Shown piece after piece: positions 32,355 to 41,727 of a DNA stretch of 43,016 bases. The position numbers and the translations under genes were made by a program. The notes under the pieces were generated by a model that did no database searches, was not told the origin of the DNA, and was given only the letters and a program-made list of their open reading frames with translations. The DNA is from a virus. Where the stretch lies: positions 1-43,016 of the IMG/VR virus record IMGVR_UViG_3300033143_000464. One strand, given 5' to 3'. Within the stretch, counting starts at the first letter, position 1, and every line of letters begins with the position of its first letter.

Positions 32355-33094
32355 TGTTATCGTTTAGAGAATTTAATGAAGATTTAACCTATGAGGATTG
32401 GGAACTCGCCCTATCCTATGTGGAGAGTGATTATCTTAATGAAGGACTACTTGATAACTTCAAGATTCCTGCGAAAATTGCTAAATTGTTCAATACAATA
32501 AAGAAAGAAATTGGCATCATCATTGATAAGTTCAAACTCAATATTAAAGATGCGGTTAATGCTTTTAAAGAAAGACACGTATTCGGTATATTGAAGGGAG
32601 TTGGATTCAGCTTTAAATCCCTATACAGACTATACTTGGATGCATATAATCTTATTGTGAAAGGTCTATTCAAGACATTTGAAGATATTCACAAGACTAA
32701 GATTTTTCAAAAGATTCAAAAAGGTACCATTAAGATTGATGAGGTATTGGCGAAATATCCTATACTAAAGAAACTTACTGGCCCTATTGTTGCCGGATTA
32801 TTACTATATATCTGGTTGAATATGTCCTTTATAGGCGACCTTGAGTATGATATGAACATTGTAAATATGTTCTCAGCATTACAAGGAAACTTCTCCGTTG
32901 AGGACCTATTCGGAAGTAAAGATGGATTGTTGTTGATTACACTATTCGGTAGTGGTATAACATTGGGTTTATCTGCGCCATGGCTCGGAAAAACTGTACT
33001 AAATATGGTACTGGCTCTTGTATATACAGGACTCAAATATTCAAAATCAGACAACAAATTGATAAATAGATTACACAGCTACATAAACAATTAA
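32354..33094 (+). CDS. Membrane-segment protein with capsid-targeting-like N-terminus
   Basis: A 246-aa protein with GTG start overlapping the upstream TAG by one base. It begins MLSFREFNEDL, similar to MKTYKEFLAEA of the next gene, and has a possible gp21 site LNE/G at residues 28-31. Residues about 60-130 are amphipathic helices (Lys/Phe-rich). There are membrane-type segments at about 140-160 (LTGPIVAGLLLYIWLNMSFI) and about 192-225 (LLLITLFGSGITLGLSA, then VLNMVLALVYTGL). An ejected membrane-inserting internal head protein is one explanation; an ordinary phage membrane protein is another. No family recognised. Confidence 0.6.
   Translation: MLSFREFNEDLTYEDWELALSYVESDYLNEGLLDNFKIPAKIAKLFNTIKKEIGIIIDKFKLNIKDAVNAFKERHVFGILKGVGFSFKSLYRLYLDAYNLIVKGLFKTFEDIHKTKIFQKIQKGTIKIDEVLAKYPILKKLTGPIVAGLLLYIWLNMSFIGDLEYDMNIVNMFSALQGNFSVEDLFGSKDGLLLITLFGSGITLGLSAPWLGKTVLNMVLALVYTGLKYSKSDNKLINRLHSYINN
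33062..33068 (+). promoter_or_regulatory. Late-promoter-like motif ATAAATA at the end of the upstream gene
   Basis: TTGATAAATAGATT lies 44 bases before the ATG at 33106, the same spacing as intergenic copies, though inside the 3' end of the 32354 gene. Confidence 0.5.
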
Positions 33095-33105
33095 AAGGTA
33101 TACAA

Positions 33106-33447
33106 ATGAAGACATATAAGGAATTCCTTGCGGAAGCAAAATTAGCAGAAGAACAATCTTACAAAGAGTTTTTCACAGCCGCACTAAAGAAGTTTGGTGT
33201 AACAGAGCCAGACCAACTGGAAGGTGACAAGAAGAAGGAATTCTTTGATTATGTGGATGCGAATTGGGAAGGCGAGAACGAAGTTGACGAAGCAGCTAAA
33301 TGTGACGATGACGAAGAACTGACCGAAGAAGACGATGACAAAGAAGAAAAGTCTGATGATGACGATGATGATTCGGAAGACAAAGAAGAAAAGTCTGATG
33401 ATGACGATTCAGAAGATGATGACGAAGAAAAAGAAGACAAAGAATAA
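33106..33447 (+). CDS. Acidic internal head-type protein with T4-like capsid-targeting sequence
   Basis: A 113-aa protein with AAAAGG upstream. MKTYKEFLAE|A is nearly identical to the T4 internal protein leader MKTYQEFIAE|A, which directs IPI-III into the prohead and is cut by gp21 after Glu10. Residues 11-60 are helical (EEQSYKEFFTAALKKFG), and from 63 on the chain is a nearly pure Asp/Glu/Ser/Lys tail with a 14-residue repeat (DKEEKSDDDDDDSE). A polyacidic tail could offset basic core proteins or mimic DNA. It is followed by a terminator, so it is the last gene of its unit. The leader similarity is strong; the role in the head is inferred. Confidence 0.75.
   Translation: MKTYKEFLAEAKLAEEQSYKEFFTAALKKFGVTEPDQLEGDKKKEFFDYVDANWEGENEVDEAAKCDDDEELTEEDDDKEEKSDDDDDDSEDKEEKSDDDDSEDDDEEKEDKE
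33337..33408 (+). repeat. Tandem 42-base repeat in the acidic gene
   Basis: A 30-base perfect direct repeat at 33337-33366 and 33379-33408, offset 42 bases (14 codons), encoding DKEEKSDDDD. Likely a slippage or duplication unit. Confidence 0.9.
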
Positions 33448-33457
33448 AACCTTTTAA

Positions 33458-33482
33458 TGAGGACCTTCGGGTCCTCAGTTTT
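33458..33482 (+). terminator. Rho-independent terminator
   Basis: An 8-bp perfect stem TGAGGACC (33458-33465) with GGTCCTCA (33470-33477), TTCG loop, then GTTTTG. It ends the 33106 gene transcript just before the small terminase gene. Confidence 0.85.
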
Positions 33483-33496
33483 GTTATGGTATTATA

Positions 33497-35522
<2,026 letters not shown>

Positions 35523-35523
35523 A

Positions 35524-35547
35524 TATAAATACAAGTTTTAATAAATA
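35524..35547 (+). promoter_or_regulatory. Two late-promoter-like motifs, one a perfect TATAAATA
   Basis: TATAAATA at 35524-35531 is an exact T4 late consensus box; a second ATAAATA is at 35541-35547, 48 bases before the sheath ATG at 35589. They drive the sheath/tube unit, whose end is the terminator at 37846-37871. Confidence 0.72.
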
Positions 35548-35588
35548 TATCTGTAAAGATTAATAATCAAGAATTTTAGGAGAAATAT

Positions 35589-37304
35589 ATGGGATTCAGT
35601 TTAAGCCCTTCTATCGATGTACAAGAGATAGACCTAACAACATCTGTACCTGCTGTTGCAACCTCTATCGGTGGCATTGTTGGGGACTTTGAGTGGGGTC
35701 CTGTTGACGAAAGACGTATTATCGCATCAGAAGATCAACTAGTAAAAGTGTTCGGATTGCCGAACAACACAAACGCGAAAGATTGGTGGTCAGCTGCTAA
35801 CTTCCTTGCGTACTCTGGTAACCTTAACGTTATTCGTTCTATTGATGCTGCTGCTATGAACGCATGTGCAAAATGGAACGCTGATGAGACAGTACCAACT
35901 ACACCACAACAAATAAAGAATCAAGACGCTTTTGAAGCTGCAACAATCACTGATGCTGCTGTTATCGCAAAGTATCCTGGTGTTTACGGAAACAAAGTTA
36001 CCGTTTCAATGATTGGTTTCGATGAAATTGCATACGAAGAGACTGCTGGTGATGTGTGGGACAATTGGAATTACAACAGTAGTTTCGAATATGCTCCTGA
36101 TACAGCGGGTGATATTTGGATTGTTGTAATGTATGATGGTGTTATCGTTGAAAAATACACAGTTAGTTCAAACGTTGATGCGCTTGACTATCTAGGAAAC
36201 ACTAACTATATTGAAACAGTAGTAAATCGTAAATCTGAATATATTTGGATTGATGCTTCTAATCTATTAGTTGATGCCCTTGCTGCAGACCTAACAACCG
36301 CTACGCCAGACTTAGTTCCGGATTTGTGGTATCTTGGTGACGTATTAAATGTTTTGATTGATGGATATATCAATACAGCTGTTGCTCATAACGGACACAA
36401 CTTTGTACTTACACAAGGTTTAGATGACGCTCCTGATGACGCTGCATTGCAACTGTCTTGGGACATTATGGCAAACCCAGAAGAATTTGATGTTAATCTT
36501 CTTATTACTGGTGCTGCTTCTGTAGCTGTTGCTCAATATGTAGTACAGAATGTTGCTGAAGTTCGTAAAGATTGTGTTGCTTTCTTCTCTCCACAAGAAA
36601 CAAACGTTGTTTCTGATGGTACTCCTGCGGTATCTATTGTTGGTGCTAAACCTGCGATTGCTACTACATACGGCGTTATGGACGGTAACTACAAGTATCA
36701 GTTTGACAAATACAATGATGTATATCGTTGGTTGCCACTGAACGGCGACATCGCTGGTCTATGTGCGCGAGTTGATGACACAAATGACCCATGGTGGTCA
36801 CCTGCTGGTTACAACCGTGGTCAAATCAAGAATGTTCAGAAGTTGGCTTTCCAACCTACTAAAGCACAAAGAGATGAACTATACAAGAACGGTATCAACA
36901 GTGTAATGACTACTAAAGGTGATGGTACTCTTCTTTATGGAGATAAGACATTCACAATTAAACCTAGTGCATTTGGTTATATCAATGTTCGTAGATTGTT
37001 CATTGTTATGGAAAAGGCGATTGCGACTGCTTCTAAGTACTCACTATTCGAATTCAATGATGCCTTCACACGTAATCGTTTCTACAATATGGTAGAACCT
37101 TTCCTACGTGACATCAAAGGTCGTAGAGGTGTATACGAATATGCCGTTGTTGTTGATGAACGTGTTAATACTCCAGAAGTTATTGACCGCGGTGAATTCC
37201 GTTGTGACATCTATATCAAACCTTCTCGTTCTATCCAGAACATTAGTTTGAGTTTCATTGCCACTAAGACTGGTGTTGATTTCGATGAAATTATTAACGC
37301 TTAA
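35589..37304 (+). CDS. gp18: Tail sheath protein, T4 gp18-like
   Basis: A 571-aa protein (T4 gp18 is 659 aa). The N-terminus (SPSIDVQEIDLTTSVPAVAT) is the sheath handshake strand region, and the C-terminal domain, the conserved core of contractile sheaths, contains LFEFNDAFTRNRFYNMVEPF, RDIKGRRGVYEYAVVVDE and RCDIYIKPSRSIQNISLSF (residues about 486-562). The length difference lies in the outer domains (about 95-360). AGGAGA precedes the start. It is followed by the tube gene within 16 bases. Confidence 0.95.
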   Translation: MGFSLSPSIDVQEIDLTTSVPAVATSIGGIVGDFEWGPVDERRIIASEDQLVKVFGLPNNTNAKDWWSAANFLAYSGNLNVIRSIDAAAMNACAKWNADETVPTTPQQIKNQDAFEAATITDAAVIAKYPGVYGNKVTVSMIGFDEIAYEETAGDVWDNWNYNSSFEYAPDTAGDIWIVVMYDGVIVEKYTVSSNVDALDYLGNTNYIETVVNRKSEYIWIDASNLLVDALAADLTTATPDLVPDLWYLGDVLNVLIDGYINTAVAHNGHNFVLTQGLDDAPDDAALQLSWDIMANPEEFDVNLLITGAASVAVAQYVVQNVAEVRKDCVAFFSPQETNVVSDGTPAVSIVGAKPAIATTYGVMDGNYKYQFDKYNDVYRWLPLNGDIAGLCARVDDTNDPWWSPAGYNRGQIKNVQKLAFQPTKAQRDELYKNGINSVMTTKGDGTLLYGDKTFTIKPSAFGYINVRRLFIVMEKAIATASKYSLFEFNDAFTRNRFYNMVEPFLRDIKGRRGVYEYAVVVDERVNTPEVIDRGEFRCDIYIKPSRSIQNISLSFIATKTGVDFDEIINA

Positions 37305-37320
37305 TTAGAGGATTATAAAA

Positions 37321-37821
37321 ATGAATGTAACAGATTTCAAAAGTAAATTCGCTTCTCTAGCGCGTCCTAACAGATTCAAAGTTTCCGGCTTCACCGCCGG
37401 AGGTCTTGGTGAAGACTTGTCGTTCATGTGTAAAGCTGCTAACTTACCAGCAGTTACTACAGGTGTTGTAGAAGTTCCATATAACGGTCGTGTTATTAAA
37501 GTTGCTGGCGACAGAACATATGAAGAATGGACAGTAACAATTATGGTTAACAAAGATTTTGTTACCCGTAAGGCATTTGAAGATTGGGCTAATAAAATCA
37601 ACGACCCAGAAACAAATGTTGGTGCTGGAAGTCATGCCGATTATAAGGCAGACGGTATGGTTGAACAACTTGACGCAACCGGACAAGTTCTCGCAGCATA
37701 CAATATTGTTGGCGCATGGCCATCACTTGTTTCAGAAGTTGAACTTTCTTGGGATTCAAACGATACCGTGTCTGAATTCACAGTGACCTTCTCATATGAT
37801 TACTGGACTCGTTCAGCATAA
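37321..37821 (+). CDS. gp19: Tail tube protein, T4 gp19-like
   Basis: A 166-aa protein (T4 gp19 is 163 aa). FASLARPNRFKVSGFTAGGL, FMCKAANLPAVTTGVVEVPY, EEWTVTIMVNKDFVTRKAFE and the final VELSWDSNDTVSEFTVTFSY are the usual order of strands in contractile tail tubes. It forms the inner tube that passes DNA. The strong terminator 24 bases after its stop closes the sheath/tube unit. Confidence 0.95.
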   Translation: MNVTDFKSKFASLARPNRFKVSGFTAGGLGEDLSFMCKAANLPAVTTGVVEVPYNGRVIKVAGDRTYEEWTVTIMVNKDFVTRKAFEDWANKINDPETNVGAGSHADYKADGMVEQLDATGQVLAAYNIVGAWPSLVSEVELSWDSNDTVSEFTVTFSYDYWTRSA

Positions 37822-37845
37822 TAAGAATCACTTTCAAGTGACCCA

Positions 37846-37871
37846 AAAAAAGGGACTTCGGTCCCTTTTTT
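37846..37871 (+). terminator. Rho-independent terminator
   Basis: An 11-bp perfect stem AAAAAAGGGAC (37846-37856) with GTCCCTTTTTT (37861-37871), TTCG loop and a terminal T-run. It separates the tail sheath/tube unit from the portal unit. Confidence 0.93.
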
Positions 37872-37879
37872 ATTGTTTG

Positions 37880-37886
37880 ATAAATA
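37880..37886 (+). promoter_or_regulatory. Late-promoter-like motif ATAAATA
   Basis: TTTGATAAATAAAGG follows the terminator by nine bases and lies 36 bases before the portal ATG at 37916, the same terminator-then-promoter layout as at 17691-17735. Confidence 0.68.
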
Positions 37887-37915
37887 AAGGACAATGATAA
37901 TATCAGGAAATCATA

Positions 37916-39541
37916 ATGGCACAAGTTAAATTATTCGGCTTAGAGTTCAATTTAAAGAAGTCTGAACAGATAAAACAAGAGAAGTCAGACGATAAGAATA
38001 CAAAGTCATTTGTTGAAAAACAAGATAATGACGGCGCTATTGTATTAGAGGATGGAATTAATAATTCATTCTTATATAGTTTTGATGAAACCTTCGCGTC
38101 AGAAAAACAACAAATTGAGAAATATCGTATGATGGCTCTTGATGTGGACGTTGATTGGGCCGTTGATGATATTGTAAATGAATCTTTCACATTTGATAGT
38201 GCTGAGAAGGTTGTAGAGGTAGACCTTACAAACACCGAACTCACAGAAAATATCAAAACAAAAATTACAGACGAATTTGACCATGTATTAAATCTCCTTG
38301 ATTTCAATAATAAAGGTGATGAGATTTTCAGACGTTGGTTTGTTGACGGACGTATCTTTACACACAAACTAGTCAATACAAAGAAGCCGGCAGAAGGTAT
38401 TAAACAGCTAAGATTTGTCGACCCAGTTAATATTAAGAAGGTTGTTGAACAAAACTTTGTTGAGGAAGAAGGTGTACGGGTATATAAGGAACCTACAATT
38501 TATTATGTGTATAAAAAACATAGTGAAAATGTAATAGGTGATACTATTCAAACCACAATGATTAAGGTACCTGAAAAGGCCATAACATATGTACACTCTG
38601 GTATCAAAGACCCAAAATCTGGTAGCGTTCTATCATACCTACACAGAGCAATCAAACCACTTAATCAACTCAACATGCTTGAAGATGCGACCGCTATCTA
38701 TAAGATTGCACGTGCTCCCAGTCGTAGAGTGTTCTATGTAGATATTGGTAACCTTCCAAAGTCACAAGCCGAGCAGTATATGCGCGGTATCATGAACAAC
38801 TACAAGAACAAGATGGTTTATGATTCATCAACAGGCGAGATGAAAGAACAAAGAAATCATATGTCTATGTTGGAAGACATTTGGTTGCCACGTAGAGAAG
38901 GTAGTCGTGGTACAGAGGTATCTACACTTGATGGTGCTAGTGGTTTCTCTGAGATGGATGAAGTAATATACTTCAAGAACAAACTATTCAGAGCTCTACA
39001 AATTCCTAAATCACGTATCGAAGAAGGCGCACAATTCAATGTTGGTCGTTCTAGTGAGATTTCCCGTGATGAGGTTAAGTTCAACAAATATGTAGGCAAA
39101 CTACGTAAGAAGTTCTCTGAGTTGCTTAGAGATATTTTGAAGACACAACTATTACTCAAAAAGGTTATCACCTATGATGACTGGCACGAAATTAAGAATA
39201 GTATAAACTTCGACTTCAATACAGATTCATACTTTGCCGAACTTAAAGAGACCGAGATACTAACCAGTAGATTAGAAGTACTTGCAGAGATAGATCAGTA
39301 CGTAGGAAAGTATTACAGTCTGCTTGATGTTAAGAGGGATGTATTGAAACAATCTGACGAACAAATAAAAGAAACCCAAGATCAGATAAATAAAGAAGAA
39401 GAAGAAGGTTTAATTGGCGACGGTGATGACGAAGATGGTGAAGATGAAGACACCGAAGATAAAGAAGCAGCACCAATGCCAGTACAGATTGTTGACCCAG
39501 ACGAACAAACAAAAGAAAAAGATGATAAAGAGGATTCATAA
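37916..39541 (+). CDS. gp20: Portal vertex protein, T4 gp20-like
   Basis: A 541-aa protein (T4 gp20 is 524 aa). Motifs in order: YRMMALDVDVDWAVDDIVNE near 63-82, LRFVDPVNIKKV, ITYVHSGIKDPKSG and SYLHRAIKPLNQLNMLEDAT in the middle, MLEDIWLPRREGSRG then EVSTLDGASG near 318-345, and RALQIPKSRIEEG. The final 50 residues are very acidic. The dodecameric portal starts prohead assembly, is the gp17 docking site and binds the neck. The stop overlaps the next ATG (TAATG). Confidence 0.95.
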   Translation: MAQVKLFGLEFNLKKSEQIKQEKSDDKNTKSFVEKQDNDGAIVLEDGINNSFLYSFDETFASEKQQIEKYRMMALDVDVDWAVDDIVNESFTFDSAEKVVEVDLTNTELTENIKTKITDEFDHVLNLLDFNNKGDEIFRRWFVDGRIFTHKLVNTKKPAEGIKQLRFVDPVNIKKVVEQNFVEEEGVRVYKEPTIYYVYKKHSENVIGDTIQTTMIKVPEKAITYVHSGIKDPKSGSVLSYLHRAIKPLNQLNMLEDATAIYKIARAPSRRVFYVDIGNLPKSQAEQYMRGIMNNYKNKMVYDSSTGEMKEQRNHMSMLEDIWLPRREGSRGTEVSTLDGASGFSEMDEVIYFKNKLFRALQIPKSRIEEGAQFNVGRSSEISRDEVKFNKYVGKLRKKFSELLRDILKTQLLLKKVITYDDWHEIKNSINFDFNTDSYFAELKETEILTSRLEVLAEIDQYVGKYYSLLDVKRDVLKQSDEQIKETQDQINKEEEEGLIGDGDDEDGEDEDTEDKEAAPMPVQIVDPDEQTKEKDDKEDS

Positions 39542-39711
39542 TGGAAAGTAAGTATAGTTTCGATTCAGCGTCAAAATTCAAAGATATTGTTAACGCTAGA
39601 TTGAGTAAAATAGCCCACAACAAGATTGGTGATTTTAAGAAATTGCTATCGAAAACAATTTTTACAGGTAAAAAAGATGATAAAGAAGTTAATTCAAGCG
39701 ATAGTGAATAA
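39541..39711 (+). CDS. Small 56-aa protein, possible prohead core component
   Basis: A short frame of 56 codons plus stop: ATG at 39541-39543 overlaps the portal stop by one base (TAATG), and the TAA is at 39709-39711. The peptide starts MESKYSFDSASKFKDIVNAR and ends KDDKEVNSSDSE: a helical N-terminus and a mixed-charge tail. In T4 the position after gp20 holds the prohead core genes 67 and 68. Translational coupling to the portal and a 35-base overlap with the next gene support it. Function inferred from position only. Confidence 0.6.
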   Translation: MESKYSFDSASKFKDIVNARLSKIAHNKIGDFKKLLSKTIFTGKKDDKEVNSSDSE

Positions 39712-40000
39712 GAATCATACTCAAATTAAGGAATGTGTTAATTCAATCCTTATGGAGAAGATTTCAAAAGCATTAAACGAAAAAGCAAAACAAATTCTTG
39801 TTCGTGGTGGCAAGCGTGTACGTAAATTCCAAAGAGTTAAAGGAAAACATGTAGACGCAAAAACTGGTGTTGAGAAAAGAATTACCGGTGCTCAAGCGAT
39901 GAAATTCAAAAAAGCTGGTATCAAGGCTGCTCGTAAAGGTAAAGGTAAACGTTCTATAGCGAAAGTTAAGAGAAAACGTTCAATGGCTAAGAAGTTTTAA
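39677..40000 (+). CDS. Prohead core-type protein: gp67-like N-terminus with basic tail
   Basis: A 107-aa protein if started at Met 39677, where AGGT lies 7 bases upstream; the frame is open from 39626, but that longer start lies inside the 56-aa gene and has no ribosome site. MIKKLIQAIVNKNHTQIKEC and the following LMEKISKALNEKAKQI match the spacing of the T4 gp67 N-terminus (LIEAI...ARKLF...KI). The rest is very basic (KRVRKFQRVKGKHVDAKTG, AARKGKGKRSIAKVKRKRS), unlike acidic T4 gp67. I recall similar basic proteins after portal genes in marine T4-like phages. It may bind acidic scaffold or DNA. Confidence 0.68.
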   Translation: MIKKLIQAIVNKNHTQIKECVNSILMEKISKALNEKAKQILVRGGKRVRKFQRVKGKHVDAKTGVEKRITGAQAMKFKKAGIKAARKGKGKRSIAKVKRKRSMAKKF

Positions 40001-40014
40001 AGGAAATGAATAAC

Positions 40015-40671
40015 ATGAGACTTATATCAGAAGAGTTAAGAGAAGGTCTAAAGGTAGACTCTGTACTTAACGAAGAAACAGGCAAGAAAGAACTATACAT
40101 TAAAGGTATCTTTCTTCAACAAGAACAAAAGAATCGTAACGGGCGTGTATATCCTGCTGCGGTAATGGAAGGCGCAGTTAAGTCTTACATTGATGAATAC
40201 GTTACAACAAAACGCGCAATTGGTGAACTAAATCATCCTACGTCACCAGTTGTTAACCCTGCAAACGCTTCACACCTTATCACAAACATTGTACAAGAAG
40301 GTAACAACTATATTGGTACCGCAAAGATTCTTGATACTCCTATGGGACAGATTGTTCGTGGTCTTGTAGAAGGTGGCGTCCAACTTGGTGTTTCATCAAG
40401 AGGTGTTGGTTCTCTTAAAGAAGAGAATGGCGTAAACGTTGTACAGAACGACTTCAAAATGTTCACTGTGGACGTAGTTGGTGACCCTAGTGCTACAGAT
40501 GCATGGGTTAACGGTATCTACGAAAGTGCAGAGTGGGTATGGGATAACGGCGCTTTAGTCGAACACGAAGTCCAACAAATTGTTGATATTATGGAACAAA
40601 GTCCAGTCGATAATACAGAGGCCCAAATTAAGGCCTTCTCTACTTTTATGAGCTTAATCAAAGCAAAATAA
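40015..40671 (+). CDS. gp21: Prohead maturation protease, T4 gp21-like
   Basis: A serine protease (218 aa; T4 gp21 is 212 aa) that processes the scaffold, core and capsid proteins in the prohead. Motifs: QQEQKNRNGRVYP, then GELNHPTSPVVNPANASH with the catalytic-type His (residue 74 from this start) and LGVSSRGVGSL with the nucleophile-type Ser (127/128). An in-frame ATG at 40006 abuts AGGAA (40001-40005), leaving no spacing, so Met at 40015 is the better start; 40006 would add three residues. In the family it is also cut by itself; a VLNE/E site follows near the N-terminus. Confidence 0.93.
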   Translation: MRLISEELREGLKVDSVLNEETGKKELYIKGIFLQQEQKNRNGRVYPAAVMEGAVKSYIDEYVTTKRAIGELNHPTSPVVNPANASHLITNIVQEGNNYIGTAKILDTPMGQIVRGLVEGGVQLGVSSRGVGSLKEENGVNVVQNDFKMFTVDVVGDPSATDAWVNGIYESAEWVWDNGALVEHEVQQIVDIMEQSPVDNTEAQIKAFSTFMSLIKAK

Positions 40672-40691
40672 AAATAGAGATTTTTAATTTA

Positions 40692-40698
40692 ATAAATA
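40692..40698 (+). promoter_or_regulatory. Late-promoter-like motif ATAAATA
   Basis: TTTAATAAATAATAC lies 60 bases before the scaffold ATG at 40752. The greater distance is taken up by a hairpin at 40703-40720. No strict motif precedes the capsid gene at 41728, so this one probably serves both. Confidence 0.62.
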
Positions 40699-40702
40699 AT
40701 AC

Positions 40703-40720
40703 TAAGTAATCAGTTACTTA
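40703..40720 (+). other. Stem-loop in the leader of the scaffold-capsid transcript
   Basis: A perfect 7-bp stem TAAGTAA (40703-40709) with TTACTTA (40714-40720), loop TCAG. It starts five bases after the late motif, so it would be at or near the 5' end of the mRNA. It may protect the transcript; not shown. Confidence 0.65.
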
Positions 40721-40751
40721 CGATTTTAACATGTTAGGAGTAATCTAAAAA

Positions 40752-41693
40752 ATGACGATGTACAAATGCCCTGACTGCGATAGTTCTACTATGGAACTCA
40801 AAGAGGACGTTCACGTTTGTCCTGAGTGCCAAAAGTCATTAACTCTTGACGAAGCCGTTGAGTTGTTTGACAAAGGCGAACTTATTGCAATCTCAGAAGA
40901 GCTAGATACAAAAGAAGAAATCAAAGATGTTGACCTTAAAGTCAATATCGCTGAAGATTTCAAATCTCTTGTAGATGGCGAAGAACTCTCAGAAGAGTTC
41001 CAAAAGAAAGCTGCGACAATCTTTGAATCTGTTGTTAACCAAAAGGTTGCAGAGATCAATGGTGTCTTTGAACAGAAACTTGAGAAAGCGCAAGCTGAAT
41101 CAGAAAAAACCCTTGAAGAAGCAAAAGTAGAATATCAATCAGAACTTGAAACTAAAGTTGATGATTATCTTGACTACGTTGTAACTGAGTGGATGGAAGC
41201 AAACGAACTCGCTATCGAGAACGGTGCTAGAACAGAAATTACAGAAGGTTTCATTGATGGTATGAAGGCTCTCTTTGCAGAAGCTTACATTGATGTACCA
41301 GAAGATCGTTTTGATGTTGTTGGCGACCTTGCAGAAAAAGTTGAGTCTCTTGAAAAAGAACTTGATAGCAAGATTGACGAAAGCATTGCAGCGAAGAAGA
41401 AATTGGAAGAGTCGTATTCAGTAATGGTCTTTAGCGAGATTGTTGAAGGTATGGCAGACACCGAAGTTGAGAAGTTTAAGGAGATTGCTGAAAGTGTCGC
41501 ATTTGACGACATCGAAAGTTATCAAGAGAAGCTGACGACTCTAAAGGAAAACTTTTTCAAGAAAGAAATCACAGAAGATGTGGAAATCCTTGAAGAAGTC
41601 ATTGTCGAGGATGACAAAATTGATGACGTTGACGATAAGAAAGACACAAGTACTTCTTACGAAGACGCAATCAGAGCGGCTCTCGCTAAATAA
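40752..41693 (+). CDS. gp22: Prohead scaffold protein, T4 gp22-like, with N-terminal zinc ribbon
   Basis: A 313-aa protein (T4 gp22 is 269 aa). Residues 65-200 match gp22: GEELSEEFQKKAATIFESVV, DDYLDYVVTEWMEANELAIE, TEITEGFIDGMKALFAEAYI and DVPEDRFDVV. Flanking parts are charged coiled coil. Residues 1-26 hold two CxxC pairs (Cys6/Cys9 and Cys23/Cys26, as CPDC and CPEC), a rubredoxin-type zinc ribbon that T4 gp22 lacks. gp22 forms the inner core that shapes the head and is destroyed by gp21. AGGAG at 40736-40740 supports the start at 40752 rather than the second Met at 40758. The zinc ribbon may help contact portal or capsid (inference). Confidence 0.93.
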   Translation: MTMYKCPDCDSSTMELKEDVHVCPECQKSLTLDEAVELFDKGELIAISEELDTKEEIKDVDLKVNIAEDFKSLVDGEELSEEFQKKAATIFESVVNQKVAEINGVFEQKLEKAQAESEKTLEEAKVEYQSELETKVDDYLDYVVTEWMEANELAIENGARTEITEGFIDGMKALFAEAYIDVPEDRFDVVGDLAEKVESLEKELDSKIDESIAAKKKLEESYSVMVFSEIVEGMADTEVEKFKEIAESVAFDDIESYQEKLTTLKENFFKKEITEDVEILEEVIVEDDKIDDVDDKKDTSTSYEDAIRAALAK

Positions 41694-41727
41694 CTTTTAT
41701 TTTAAAATAGCATAGGAAAATATAAAA

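Noticed and set aside
33249-33440. Serine-rich frame on the minus strand
   Set aside because: It is the mirror of the Asp/Glu/Ser codons of the acidic protein at 33106; no ribosome site and opposite to all neighbours.
39626-39676. Longer N-terminus for the gp67-like protein
   Set aside because: The extension lies in the 56-aa gene, lacks a ribosome site and does not look like the family; Met at 39677 has AGGT upstream.
40006-40014. Protease start at 40006
   Set aside because: The AGGAA ribosome site abuts this ATG, leaving no spacing; the ATG at 40015 is better placed.
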